Positions 36,367 through 48,534 of a stretch of DNA of 64,000 nucleotides are shown here, piece after piece. Location of the stretch: the NCBI RefSeq assembly GCF_014529535.1, contig NC_050738.1, positions 7,358,140 to 7,422,139 on the forward strand. Reading direction: 5' to 3'. The position numbers and the translations under genes were made by a program. Source of the DNA: Bradysia coprophila. Taxonomy: Eukaryota; Arthropoda; Insecta; Diptera; Sciaridae. The notes below the pieces were generated by a model. The model saw only the letters and a program-made list of their open reading frames with translations, did not search any database and was not told the DNA's origin. Position 1 is the stretch's first letter. Each line of letters starts with the position of its first letter.

Positions 36367-37977
36367 CTACGTAAGGTCTTTACGATAGGTAAAATTACCC
36401 GTCGATAAGTAGACTTTGTACTTTTTCAATACATGTTCGAGATCATCCAAGCCCATTAGACTTCTTGGACATTTCAACAGTTCGAATCCGCCATTTTCCG
36501 TTCCCTTCTGTCCGGGCAATAGTCTTGTGAATTGATACATTCTACAATGCCAAACTTTTTGCATCCAAATGTGTTCGCTTCGCACATTGAAACTAATTTT
36601 GGCAAAGAAGTCGTGTCTTGTGAATAGTGCAAGAGCCAAATCCAAAAAATGTGCACCATTTTGGTCGGTTGAAAACTCTTTTAACAGTCGAAGCTTTAAC
36701 AAGACGTCATGGTTGGTAATGGACGCATTATTTTTTACAATTATTCGCGTTAGTTGACCAATTGAATGTAGCTGATTGTAGACCTCTTGACTTACGGAAG
36801 ATGAGTCGATTTCGAGACGATTCAAATACTCGAAACGTTTGAGAAACCACAACAGATGTTCCGGTTTGTTTACCTCACCCACAACTTTGACGGATCGAAC
36901 GTTAAAGTATTTCTGGAAAAAGTCGACCGGTAGATTACCATTCGTCAATCGCATCAGTTCATTGTAATCGAGTGGACCGTGATGCGATATGTTGGCGCAC
37001 AACGAGCCATAATTGCTGATCTGAAAAGCTAAAATGTTTTTCGACGCTTCGTATTCGTTGATCGTGCTCCGATAGACCAATTCGACCGATTGAAAGTAGA
37101 TTTTCTGGTGGGGTTTCTTTATAAGTAATAGATTCCGTATGGCTTCCATGGATGCATCAAAATCATCCGGACCATCATCATCAAACGAATTGCAGACCAG
37201 CGTTTGTAGTTCGCCAAATATTGACCAAATTTTACGGTGTCGAATAGTCTTCCAATTAACCTTCAAATATTTAAGATTCACCAGTTGGTCAGCAGTTTCG
37301 GTGTATCGAACCAGTTCAAGATGTTCAATGGTGGTTGGATCGGCGATACGAATTGCCTCGAATTCGCTGCACGTGAGCATGGAAAGCTTGGGCGTATTCA
37401 AGTGAAGTTCACACTGCTCTGAATAGCCTTCACCAATCTCCAATCGCTCCAAATTCGGTAGATTCAGTTGAATGATTCTAAGCGCATTAAAGTAAAATTC
37501 ATTCATCTCCAATCGTAAGTGAACAAGTTGATGTAGGTCGTTCAATCGATTCCAAAAACAAGGATTCTCCACTCCACCGTGATAATAAAGTTGTTTGAGC
37601 TTAGCCAATCTGAATGTCCACCGATGACCAGTCTTTTTTTCATAATGAAAATCGATTAAATTCGAGTAACTGAATTGTTCGTTGGTAAATTGCCAATAGT
37701 CTTTACGGCTGCCATATGACGATGAGATGTTCCAAAAGATTAGGTCCGTGATTGGAATTGCATCACAAATCAACATGAACTGTCGACAGACCTGATAATA
37801 AACATCGTGAAGGTTTTAACGTTTTGACAATTCAAAACACTTTTTAGCTTCAGTGGCCGGATAAAAGAATCTCTCTTTCTATCAACTTACCAATCTGCAG
37901 TTATCAAGATCTGTAAGCGGAAGATGCTTGAAAATTTGAGACAGCAATTCGACAGGCAGATCATTTAGTGTGGACAT
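36367..37977 (-). CDS. F-box protein with LRR-like C-terminal region, paralog 1
   Basis: Probable substrate receptor of an SCF ubiquitin ligase; the substrate is unknown. Exons 37891-37977 and 36367-37791 (minus strand) give 503 residues. The F-box is at residues 4-40: LNDLPVELLSQIFKHLPLTD, then NCRLVCRQFMLICD, with the intron falling between NCRL and VCRQ. The rest is a series of irregular leucine-rich units (LKQLYYHG, LVHLRLEMNEF, LPNLERLEIGEG, PKLSMLTCSEF, TIEHLELVRY, LVNLKYLKVNW, FEYLNRLEIDSS). No transmembrane segment. The paralog at 50242-51954 has the same intron position. The central part (ADPTT to SVSQ) is nearly identical between the two, while the N-terminal LRR part is clearly more diverged and the last 65 or so residues are unrelated. 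I do not recognise a named ortholog; dipterans often have lineage-specific F-box families. Confidence 0.85.
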
Positions 37978-39446
37978 TCTCAAAAGTTAATTCGAATTCT
38001 ATGAAAATAAGACGATCCGTTGGGTGTTCAAAGTCCGTTTAGCTTCTGCAGTAGAAAGTTATCGAATGGCATGAGCATGATTCTAAAGAAAAAGAGCACA
38101 CCAGGACCGCTGTATTGATCGATAATTTTAGGAGAGCAGAAGAGAGAGCCGAACTAACAATATTCTAAAGAAACATCTGTGACAGGGCTGTATTAGTACG
38201 AGAAAAATGTACAAGATTCAAGAGTAAACGTTTAAATGGATGAAATTAAAAATAGAGGAAAGATTTTCAGCTACAGGCAATTCGTTTTGTTTAGAAAACA
38301 ATAATAAAAAAAACGAAGGTACAGATTCATCAACTGCTATTAAAAGGCCGCAAATTGTCATTCTTTTGAAAAGTGACTATTCGCAGTCATCTGCAAATAT
38401 TCAATATTATTGCTATTCGCGTTTACTAATTTGAAAAATTCGAAATAACTGAAAATATCTTCTAAAGTAAAAGTAGAACAGGTTGCATTTGCCTACATTA
38501 CATACTAACGTAGACGACGACATCTTTTTTCTTTATAATTCTTCGCACGGAACCCATACATTTGTCTATTGTTGGGAAGATTGTTGGTTTGTTACTTATA
38601 TCAAAACAAAGAAAATTCGTTCAGTCAAAAAATTAAAAGCGAAGCGTTTGCATCACTGTTTCGATCTGTGAGATGATATGAGCACCTTTCGATGCTTCGC
38701 ATCTAATATTGCTGTTCAAAAATACCACATCTCATCAGACCATGGCGACAGTGGCAAAAAAATGACAACGAAAAAATTAGAATTATTCGACAATTTGTAA
38801 AGTACGCAACCCTTTATCTCATTTAAAAAATGCAACTTAACTTTTTCATTCTAACAAAAAATTGCCAACTTTTGGCTTCAAAAACAGAGCTCCTATGAGT
38901 TTTTTCAACTTGTAATCATAAAACGTCTCTGCAATGGATTCTCTATGAGATTACCTGTTCAGACATACCTCACACGATGTATTATGTCGTCATTTGCCGA
39001 TTTTGTTTGCAAATACAGTTGAAATTTTTGGTTGAAAAGTCTTAGTTGGGAACACTGACAGAGTTACCCTGCCCGAGTGAAGGCGAAGAACAACAACGTT
39101 CTTATGGTATTTCATAGCTGGACTCCTCAGCTATTCACTACAGTTAGCAGCAATTTCTTCTGTTCCCAACTGCCCGAGATATCTGTCAACATTGTGTGCA
39201 ATTTCATGCTACTACCCCAAAAATCAAAAATCAGCCTAGGCAAGGGAAAAATGAATTTAAAAAAAATTTTTTTGCTGTTTCGCATTCCTTGGTCAATTCT
39301 GAGTACAGCCTGGGGCCAGGCCTTTTAAAATAAAAACAAAATGAAAATACGACCCACCCTAGTGTAAAATGTAACATTAGAGACTGTTCATCGATTTTAC
39401 CAACTACATCATTACAGACTGTTGATCCCCTTTACAAACTGTAACA
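37978..39446. other. non-coding, nothing recognised
   Basis: Upstream region of the F-box/LRR gene. Only short frames. Confidence 0.4.
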
Positions 39447-39809
39447 TTACAGATTGTTGCTCCGTTTAACAAACGGATCGGTGGATGATTGTTCGTCCGC
39501 GACGAAAGTCACTTCTATATCCGTTATGTCGTCATCATATGCGGTCTTAACGTAGCCTTGTGAGGACACACAGCAATCTGACATCTGTTCCATGTCTATG
39601 GACTTTTCGATGATATCAAACGACATCAACTCTGCATCATTTGTGGCAGAGCCTATTATTGGACATAGAAGTTCATGTATTCTCGATTTTTTGCAAGCTC
39701 TATATGCTATATGTTTCTGACGGTGATGGTGTTGATTTGGAGGCTTTTCAAATGTTGTGGCATCTGACTCCTCAGTCAGTATTGATTCAATAGTATTGAA
39801 GATTCAGTG
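39447..39809 (-). other. possible coding fragment, acidic, unknown
   Basis: A minus-strand frame open for about 120 codons, from just after a TGA near 39810 to TAA at 39447. It has a protein-like composition: an ESDATTFEKPPNQHHHRQKH segment, then acidic DDDITDIEVTFVADEQSSTD. No domain recognised and no partner exon found. It could be an exon of an undetected gene, a remnant, or chance. Confidence 0.3.
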
Positions 39810-40114
39810 CTTTCAACACAATGTACTTCTTCACAACAGGGTCCGGTAATGGCAAGGTAGCGATCCTCGTTATTTTTTGTGTTTCTCACTCAAACAATGT
39901 CCAGATTACCCTGCCCTCTTTTGGAATATCCACAGTGACTAAAAAGCGTTGCATTTCATAACCTTCAAAGATCAGAGATTTAATGGGTTCGTACCTAGGA
40001 GATGCGGGAAATCAGAAACAAAACTACATTTTTTATTTACATCTTTTAGAAAAAAATTCTATTTAAAATCGCTTGATAAGATTTTAGTGTAGACAATTGA
40101 GTCGTACAACTTTA

Positions 40115-40627
40115 CTATTGCATAGAAAAATAGGTCAGCATCCTCTTAAATTTTTTGTGTAACAGTAACTTATTAACCGTACGAAGAAACACCTTTGGAT
40201 TTTTGGCTAAAACATGAAGAATCGATTTTTTTAACTGTAAAAATTCTATGTCTCCAGTTTCGTGGCTGATCACAATGTGAATGTGAGATACTCTCAGAGT
40301 TCTACAACAACCAAATACAAAGTATACAGTAGAAGGTTCCAAAAATAACCAAATAAAATTGTACCAAGTCATACAAATCGAAACACTCCGATCCGAAACA
40401 TGTTTCGAAGACTCTGCAGAATTCTGCGAATCTTGAAGACAGTGATACCGTACATCAAATGCAATGGAAGCGAAGGGAAAATGAATTTTGCCTGGTTTAT
40501 GGTCCTCATAGACAGAGGACCTCGGCATTGCACGATATTTGTTTCTAAATTTGGTCACCCATGTCAAAAATGGTCTATTCAGTCCGTTTGGACTGTTAGC
40601 TGAACCGAAAAAGACTAAAATCTCCAA
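40115..40627 (-). other. 170-codon open frame of unknown meaning
   Basis: An ATG-started minus-strand frame of 170 codons, longer than most chance frames in this AT-rich DNA. No signal peptide, membrane pattern or family motif was recognised, and there is no sign of splicing. I do not assign a function. Confidence 0.25.
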
Positions 40628-40740
40628 ACTATTTGATCACCCAATAAAAACTTTTACTTTACTAGTGAGGTAATATGGCCATTCCCTCACTAGTGAAGAC
40701 CCTTTCCCTCCCTCGTAAAGTAAAACGCCATACTTTACAC

Positions 40741-40843
40741 GTGAAATAATTTGATATCTAGTATCACGATGAGTAAAAGTACCTCGGGCTGAAGCCCTCG
40801 GATACATTTACTCATCTAAATACGAGATATCAAATTACTTCAC
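40741..40843. repeat. 103-bp foldback hairpin
   Basis: GTGAAATAATTTGATATCT on the left pairs with the sequence ending AGATATCAAATTACTTCAC on the right. The palindrome continues through GATGAGTAAA.GTA.C to a GGGCTGAAGCCC centre. Arms are about 50 bases with a few mismatches. The flank at 40640-40735 has further ACTAGTGA repeats. Confidence 0.75.
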
Positions 40844-41216
40844 TGATATAGTAATGTACTATTCTACCAGTGATGCTGTGAGTTCTTAGTCACTTTTCGT
40901 TTACTTTTTCAGATCGAAATTGTCACATACGGTGTTTCAGTTCAGAAATTTGGAACAGTTTTCGAACAGTTAAACGTGATGATTTTTAATACATTTTTCG
41001 ATTCGAAATAAGTTTGAGCGAGCTGGATTGCAATCATAAATCTTATTTAAAAGCCAAAAAAATCAATTAAAAAGTAGCACTATTGGATGAACACTAAGTT
41101 TGTTTTGACAGCTGCGTATACATTCGACAATTCCGTTAAAACGAAGTAAAACACTCTACCCACTCCACCTAGAAAATACTATTTATTTTACACATCACAA
41201 TGACGTAAAATGTTTA

Positions 41217-44200
41217 TTATTCGACTATAACAGTGTATGGAGAGTTGGGTACGTGTTCACCATGGAATCTGAGCGTAAATTCATATTCGCCTTTTTTCGT
41301 TGGTTTATACGCCAATGTAACGATTCCTTTACTGTTCTCCGCAGTTGTGTAGTGTGGAAGCATCGGGCCGGTAATGTCAACCATTAGCTCACCGTCAACT
41401 TTATTATTCAATTCAACCAATAAAAAAAATGATTTTTCAAATGGAAAAGATTCTTACAATTCATTTCAGCATGTGATATATCAAGATAGAGTTCAGCTTT
41501 TTCATTAACGGGTACTACTTGCAGTCCGGTAAGTTTGATCTTCCTTACAATGTTCCGTTTCCGGCTTACCGACTTAACGCATGGGACGCCATGACAAATA
41601 ACGACTGTATTGAACGGACTGCCGCGAACATGTCTGCCGTTATATTTCACCGTCAGAGTGTACCTGCAACAAGTTTTGTTATTCTTATACCAAAATTGTT
41701 GTTACAATTTACCACTCGTGTATATCAAAATTAACAAAGAAGAAATGACCCAAAATTTCAAAAAAAATATATTTAGGATCGAAGAAGCAAAAGACAAATA
41801 GTTAGCGCAGAGAAATAATAGACGGCGGAACCAATTCATTCTATTCCAGTCGAAAGACGCCACCATTAATTTCTCTCAACCCTGACCATTGCCCCGTTCA
41901 ATACATTTTGAACATTGATGATGACTTATCATACGAGGCCCCCGTTAAACAATTTATGTACAATAAAGCAGATTGGGCTAGATTCATGGAAGTAGTTGAC
42001 GATGGACTAAAATTGGGTACATTGATTGATTCCAATGACATTGATTGTTGCGTTGAGCATTTGACTGAAGTGATTGGAATTGCAATGGATGAGTCTGTGC
42101 CTAAGAAGTGTTTTACTGGAAAGAACCATTTCTCACGACATTTGAGGGACTGCATTGCAGAGAAGAAAAGATTGAGGAGCGCATATTTTCGGCGAAAACT
42201 TAATGATGCCGGGTTGAAATTTGAAATTGATCGTTTGAACAAGTACATAAGGGCTAGTATTGATGCGAGGGACTCCCATATGCTTATGAATAAGCTGAAG
42301 CAAATCAGACCAGACAGTAAAATGTTCAAAAATATCAATTAACTTTTGGGTGATAATAGAAAGACGGTGCCCGAACTGAAGGCAAGTGATGGCTCTCTAA
42401 TTAGTAATCCATTCGATAAAGCTAACGCCATTGCTAAAGTATATGGCGACGTTCACCGACAGAATAGAGAAATGGGTGATCCTGATTTTGATGTAGTCGT
42501 GTTGTCTGAGGTGAATTCGTTCTCTCAGTTGGTCGCGCAAAATTTATTTGAACCTCGATTGACAGACGCTGATGAAATCAGCCGTATTCTTAAAGGTATT
42601 AAAAACAAAAAGTCTAGTGGACCTGATGCTATTCCGAACGTTGTCCTGAAGAAACTTCCTGTTTCAGCACATGTACTTCTGGCTAAGTTGTTTAATTGTA
42701 TTCTGAGTTTGGGATACTACCCCAGTTCATGGAAGACAGCCCACGTTGTACCGATTCCGAAGCCGGGTAAACCGGCAAATGAGGCAAAGAATTTTAGACC
42801 CATCAGTCTCTTAAATGGCCTGAGTAAAATCCTAGAAAAAGGTCTCTATGTTAGAATGCTAGAATACTGTGATGAAAATGATCTATTACCCAACAGCCAA
42901 TTCGGCTTTAGGAGCAAGCACTCCACCATACATGCTCTCATAAGGTTATTCGAAGAAGCAACCATTGGTTTTAACGATCTCAAAGTGACAATAGCAGCAT
43001 TCCTGGACATAGAGAAGGCTTTCGACACGATGTGGATTGAGGGACTCATATATAAATTGATGAAGATGAACTTCCCAAATTATCTCATCAGAATTGTGTT
43101 TTCCTATCTCAAAGAACGGAGCTTTAGAGTTAAGTTGGGAGACCAGCTGCCTGACTCAGTATCTGTGAATGATGGGGTTCCACAAGGATCTATATTAGGT
43201 CCTTTACTCTTTATTATATTTATGACAGACCTCCCGACGCATATGAACACAACTCTAACAGTCTTTGCAGACGATACGAGCATTTTCTCAACTCGATTGT
43301 CGCATAGTAGAGCAAGATCAAATGTACAAAGCCACCTCGATAAGTTGCATAGATATTACCAAACCTGGAAAATTAAAGTGAATGTGCAAAAATCGGAAGC
43401 ACTCTTCATTCAGAGATCAAACCGTTCGCGTATTGTCCGTGAAAACTCGTGTGCTATTTTAATGAATGGCACAAAAATCCCATTCAAGAACAGCGTCCGT
43501 TTTCTGGGTTATTATGTTCAATCGAACCTCAAGCATAACGAACATGTGAACAGAATGTTACTCAAGGTAAACACTGGGCTGCATAAACTGTATCCTATCA
43601 TGAAAGCGAATAATGGCATTTCACAAGATGTGAAGGTTAAAATCTATGTGACTATACTTAGACCGGTTCTCACCTATGCTGTGGCGGTTTGGCATACCTT
43701 ACCAAAGTACTTAATTAAAAGGCTGAAGGTTTTTGAGAATAAATGCCTTCGTATGGCAATAAACTTCAGAAGGTCAAGAACGAATTATAAATTTATATCT
43801 ACTGAGGAACTGCACAGAATTGCGAAAGTACCAAGACTCAACGTGTACTTATACAAATTGGCTAAAAATGTGCTTAGCAAGACCTATTTACATGATAACA
43901 CTGTTATCAGTAAATTTGGTAATTTTTCAAACGAAAGAATCGCTAACTGTATTTACAAACCCCCTCACTCGCTGATAAGAGGCCTTGACTCTAAGCTGTT
44001 GTCTTTAGACACACGCGCATCTTGAAATTTTATTTCCCATTGACAATAATAATTATTGAAAATTAAGAATTTATTGGTTTCTTTCTACTTTGATTTGTTA
44101 ACAACAGATTAGTTGTATCTCTAGGTTAAGTAATCCCACCCCCCCCTTCAAAAAAATAAGAATATTGATTGTTTTTATATACTTTTTTCAATCTATAAGG

Positions 44201-47200
44201 TGATATGCCTACTGAAATTTCATTTTACAGAAAAAATTTTACTCTCTGAATTATCGAGTCCAAACACGAATCAAAATGTAGAAATCTCGAACATAAATTT
44301 GAAAAAGTCTGGATGACTGTAAATTTATTTTAACCTCAAATATTTATGTAAAAACTAATTGTGTACTTAATTTGATTGAATAAACTAAATATACAAAAAA
44401 AAAATTAATTTCTCTGATCCGGTGCAGTTGTTTGCTTCGAAACTCATCGCTTGGTTCCTCTTAACAATGATTGTACCAGTTAACAAATTGTGTCTCTAAA
44501 TTAGTAATTTTTGACAGCATTAAATAGATGTTAGAGTTGTCATGTAAGACTGGTATACAAATTGAAGACAACAAAACTGTCGTTTAGTGGAAGATTTATG
44601 CGAAAAACACTTTAATAGTGTTAAGTATTTTCATTTCACATTAACACAGTTAAGGTAAAGCACCTAAGAGGTACACACCACAGACAAAAATGTCACCAAT
44701 CCTTTTTTCAGAAGCCACTAACATCATTCGAGAAAGACAGCAACAGCCGTAATATTAAAAAGCAATAATAAAAATGTCGTAAAAGAGGAACAGACCATTA
44801 ATCAAATTCATTTTAAAATGTGGATTTTAAATTCATATCAATAAATTCTGACCATCACACCTTTCAAACAATTTTGTTGTTTTTGTATAATTATTTTCCA
44901 AACAAAAAATGTATTTAAATACTTGACGTGGCGTAGAAAGACATTTTCGGAGAACGATAATAGTACATTACTGTCTTGCTGGGAATTTTTCTGTTCAGCC
45001 TTGTGAGAAGGTTGTATTTTGTCCTCGTCCCACATGTCGAAACAAAAACAAAATCCCAGCAAGACAGTACCGTATTTTGTTTGGCCGCTAAAGAAAATGC
45101 GGAAACCAAGTTTTGAGCGAGATGGTAATGAGTCGCTTTCTATTGGTATGTGTTGAAATCTACTATTCTTTCTTGCGACAATTAATGTCGAAACTGTGCA
45201 GATGGTTAGATAAAAACCACGATTTCTGATATATCATATTGACCGGAATGAAACAACAATTTGATAATTAGCTTAAATACGATTTTGCCTCTATCACGTC
45301 CGTGGGTGTTACTATTTCACCCGTATATTTCTTTTTAAATATTTTTCGCTGGTTCTCAGGTTGACTGAATAGTTATTCATTACAGAGTTGCATACAACAA
45401 AAGTTCTACCTTTCGGTAGCGAGTTGAGAAGTAGTATGTTGTGTTACAAATGTTCTAATGTTGATTTTCTCTCTCCGCTCGTATGGAAAACTTGGTTTGT
45501 GTGCTGAATAAATCTAGTTACAACACCGTGTTGTCAACACGTGTAACACGTCAAACTTTCTGCCAATCGAGAATTGAAATAGACAAGTGTACAATAGTTA
45601 TTAGTGTATCTGTTTTGGACGTTTGATTTTAGGCAATTTCGCGAGTTGTCCCAATTAACCAAATTCTTCCTTTCCGAAAATTCGGAATTCCTTCGGAAAA
45701 CGAACAATAGATGTCGCTATTGTTCGTTTCCTAAGGAACTCCGAATTTTCGGAAAGGAAGAATTTGGTTAATTATCACTTCATGCGAAAGTGCCTAAAAT
45801 CAATCGTCCAAACCAGATACACAAAAAAAATTTCATGTAAGGGGTCGAAAGCTCGAGAAAAATCTCGAAACTCTCTCATTTTCGGCCCGACACATGAAAA
45901 AATCATAATTTTCATTGTAAACATTCACTCTGAATTTGAATTTGATCGAACAGATTGCTTTGCATTTTCTAAAACGAATGTGGTAATAACTCGTACAAAT
46001 TCCATATCAACACTTAGTTTTGTAAATATGGACATTTTAATCGAGTGATCGATGCAGAAATCCCTTGTATTTCAATTCTCAGTGACACAATAGTTATTTT
46101 CCTAACGCATGCTAAAATGATTTTTTAGCGAATTAGAGGTTTTTAGCTCGAGCCGGAGGTGAGTGATGGACACTCTTAAACATGTTGGAAATAAGTGACG
46201 AAGTCGCAATATTTCAACAATAGTTTGGAAAAAATATGTTATGCAAATCATCATGATAATGTTCGAAAGTGGAGAACTTTAGATGCCCTCTGTTGCATAA
46301 AACGTTGTATGAATTTTGGTGCAAAGTGTTTTATTAAGCACAAATCTAGTGCCTAACATAACACTTTGCACTCGATGTCATAAATAATTATTTCAGTCCG
46401 AGAAAAATAAGAAGTACAGTGAACGACATCTCAAATGTCTCACTCTCAAATTTTTCTGAGAATTTTATTGTGTCATTGCAAATTCACAATGACATTCTCT
46501 GAAAAAAATGACAGTAAGACATTTGAGATGTCGTTCACTGTAATAGGTTTGTTCCAAGGCCATATGAATTGTCAAATTTCATCCATATAACCATAACCTC
46601 AATAATACCTCTGTGTAAATCGCGTAGGCGACATTGGTCGATTTGTATGAAATATCACGTAAGCGACGTTGCTATGGATGAAATTGTCGTTGTTCGGGTT
46701 GTCAAAGTTCGTGTTTACAGTTACTTGGGACAAACCTATAGTCAAACTTGTTCCACATACGAAATCCTCTTTATCCACATAATGTAGTTGTATAGTAACG
46801 TGAATATAGATAATGTGGAACAAGTTGGCTTAGAGACGTTGAATAGGTGACATCTTATTTTTCTTGGACTGTAATCCATGATTTTTGGAAATTATGGAAT
46901 TTTTGGTATTTAATTGAAAGGATTGCATTGAATGGAATTTTTTCATTCATGGGAAATTTTGATGGATTTGGTATTGTTGGTACAAATTTTTTAGCAGTGT
47001 TTAGACCCTCCGCGTGTGTAACCAGAAGTTTGGGATTTACCTCACTACTTATTTCGCTAATTTCACTAAATCATTGTCAATGCACTTTACACAAAGTTAT
47101 TTTAGCATTTAAGGCCAATTAAAACTCCTTTAATTTTCATTGAAAAAAAAAACTGCAAATACTCACTCTCCAGCAACGCTAGGCAGATATGTGACACATA

Positions 47201-47501
47201 TATTTCCATCTTTTAAATGCTCAAATTCAATCTGCGGTTTCTCAGGTCCATCGAATGCAACATACAGACCACATTTTACATTTCCCTTGCAATCGGAAGC
47301 GTTTACCACAAAGTCAGTAGGATGACCTGAATCGATTTGATTATTTTTTCCCTCATAATATTTTCATGTCGATCGCAAGATAGAGTCATTACCAGCTATG
47401 GCAGTGGAAACTCCGTCCCCCGATGTGGTGATTATCGAATCGACATCTGTCAATCCATTATCATTTTCCACATTTTCTTTAGTACTTTCTTCTTCAGACA
47501 T
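41217..47501 (-). CDS. small two-repeat filamin-type protein
   Basis: Exons (minus strand) 47393-47501, 47167-47326, 41458-41663 and 41217-41398; phases join and all borders are GT-AG, giving 218 residues. After an acidic 36-residue start (MSEEESTKENVENDNG), residues 38 to about 113 form one filamin (ABP280) Ig-like repeat: HPTDFVVNASDCKGNVKC, then LYVAFDGPEKPQIEFEH, DGNICVTYLPSVAGEYTLTV and HVRGSPFNTVVI. A second repeat ends the protein: ELMVDITGP, GIVTLAYKPTKKGEYEFTL, GEHVPNSPYTVIVE. There is no actin-binding CH domain and no signal peptide, unlike full filamins of over 2000 residues. It may be a scaffold or adaptor; function is inferred only from the fold. Intron 2 (41664-47166, 5.5 kb) carries a LINE in the opposite direction and several palindromic elements; introns 1 and 3 are 66 and 59 bases. 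Confidence 0.85.
41877..44403 (+). mobile_element. Jockey-type LINE, 5'-truncated, in filamin intron 2
   Basis: Begins inside the end of the endonuclease domain (PDHCPVQY) and encodes a nearly complete reverse transcriptase: SSGPDAIPN, AHVVPIPKPGK, NFRPISLL, NSQFGFR, AFLDIEKAFDTMW, GVPQGSILGPLLFIIF, FADDTSIFS (catalytic ADD) and RFLGYYV. One in-frame TAA (42340-42342) interrupts the otherwise continuous frame to 44025, so this copy is inactive in any case because the endonuclease is missing. The 3' UTR has AATAAA near 44380 and a short A tail. ATTAATTTCTCT is present at 41865-41876 and again at 44404-44415, an exact 12-base target-site duplication. The intact frame and clean duplication suggest a fairly recent insertion. 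Confidence 0.92.
44416..45540. other. filamin intron sequence, nothing recognised
   Basis: A 24-base inverted pair near 44965-44990 and 45048-45075 (CTGTCTTGCTGGGA...) brackets about 80 bases. Otherwise no coding or RNA feature. Confidence 0.4.
45541..46040 (+). repeat. repeat unit, also present inverted at 48885-49120
   Basis: 45541-45592 (GTGTAACACGTCAAAC, CGAGAATTGAAATAGACAAG) and 45898-46012 (AATCATAATTTTCATTG, GATTGCTTTGCATTTTCT, ACAAATTCCATATCAACACT) reappear in reverse complement at about 48885-49120. The middle contains a separate inverted pair, GTGTATCTGTTTTGGACGTT (45604 on) and its mirror ending near 45829, and inside that the 45653-45773 hairpin. Confidence 0.7.
45653..45773. repeat. 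near-perfect 57-bp-arm hairpin, 6-base loop
   Basis: The left arm 45653-45710 starts AATTAACCAAATTCTTCC and ends CGAACAATAG; the right arm 45717-45773 is its reverse complement except for two substitutions and one single-base gap. The loop is ATGTCG. It sits inside a larger palindrome, so it looks like an insertion into an older element. As RNA either strand would form a long stem, and the host filamin intron would transcribe it. Confidence 0.85.
46290..46387. repeat. second copy of the 14845-14993 MITE family
   Basis: GTTGCATAAAACGTTGTAT, GTGCAAAGTGTTTTATTA, then AACACTTTGCACTCGATGT and CATAAATA. Same blocks as 14845-14993 in reverse complement, with a shorter interior. Confidence 0.6.
46417..46540. 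repeat. 124-bp palindromic MITE, TA target site
   Basis: CAGTGAACGACATCTCAAAT and its exact complement close the element; arms of about 60 bases pair with few mismatches around a CATTGCAAATTCACAATG centre. TA lies outside both ends (46415-46416 and 46541-46542), typical of Tc1/mariner-type MITEs. Confidence 0.85.
46543..46826. repeat. two adjacent inverted-repeat pairs
   Basis: AGGTTTGTTCCAAG at 46546 is mirrored by CTTGGGACAAACCT near 46725-46738. Next, ACTTGTTCCACAT near 46747 is mirrored by ATGTGGAACAAGT ending about 46825. Both look like small MITEs or one rearranged element. Confidence 0.5.
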
Positions 47502-48534
47502 TTTACGGTTTTTGTGGATCAAAAAGGTGCAAGAAATTGTCACTGAAACTTTTTGCCTTACGCAAATTATACTAAGCGTAAAGGTTTTCTAACGATTTTA
47601 CCGCTACAACGACTTACTAGCAACTGATGATTTTCCAAGAATTCAACACATCACCAACTTGATATGCATCATCACTTGAAACGAGGACTATATGCGCCGC
47701 CAGACCTATTCGAATAATGTGGTAACTTTGCTGAAATTATGATATCTATTTATAATTTTGTTTTTGCAAATTTATGGAAAATTGAAAAATTCGAGTACAC
47801 AGACCCATACGATTCCATGTCAAATGCTTAAAATGTCTCACACGACATATGGGCGCGCATATTTTCTGAAATAATAATATTCATTTTTTAATTCATTGGG
47901 ATGTTGCATTTTTTTTAAAGGCAGACGAGAAAATAGTCTTTTTCTCCCCTCCGCTAATATTTATGAAGCCTTGGTTGTGAAAAACTCGGAAAGAAAAGTT
48001 CGAAATTACATTTTCTCGGGTGAATTCTGGCCACAAACAACACAATAGAAATGCAATTTCCAATTTATCTTCCCTCGTTGAACAAATAACTATTAAATTG
48101 ATTTTATTTCTAAGCTTTCGGCTACCAACAGTGGGCTTCATAAGAATTTTTTCTGTGCACTGAATTTTTCGAGTAAAGGAACCACACCTCAAATTTGCAC
48201 TACTGCCACATTCATCGATACGCTATCCATGCCATTGTGGTGTGGTGTCATTAGAAAGCTAAAGCCAGTAGAAATTAGGGGAAACATTTGTTTTGCTGGT
48301 TTTGTTGCTTTCCGGATGCACAGGAACCGTCAGAGTTTCGCCGAAATAATCAAACTTTTACCCATACTTTCAACTGCTCGTAACTCGTGGTGGGTATATT
48401 TCCCTCTATATAACACTATTTGCCCCGAAAGTACATGTAAGAAATAACTTTTTCACGCGATCTTGTACTTTTCATGTAGCCGGATAATTTCTATAAGAAA
48501 ATTACATGTTTTCGGTTTTCGATCATCTCTCGCT
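47502..48534. other. upstream flank of the filamin-type gene
   Basis: Promoter and 5' UTR should lie at the left end. No promoter motif stands out. A minus-strand frame at 47893-48192 has no recognisable domain. Confidence 0.4.

Noticed and set aside
41820-41876. Apparent upstream extension of the LINE frame
   Set aside because: The 12-base target-site duplication places the LINE border at 41877, so the open frame before it is host intron.
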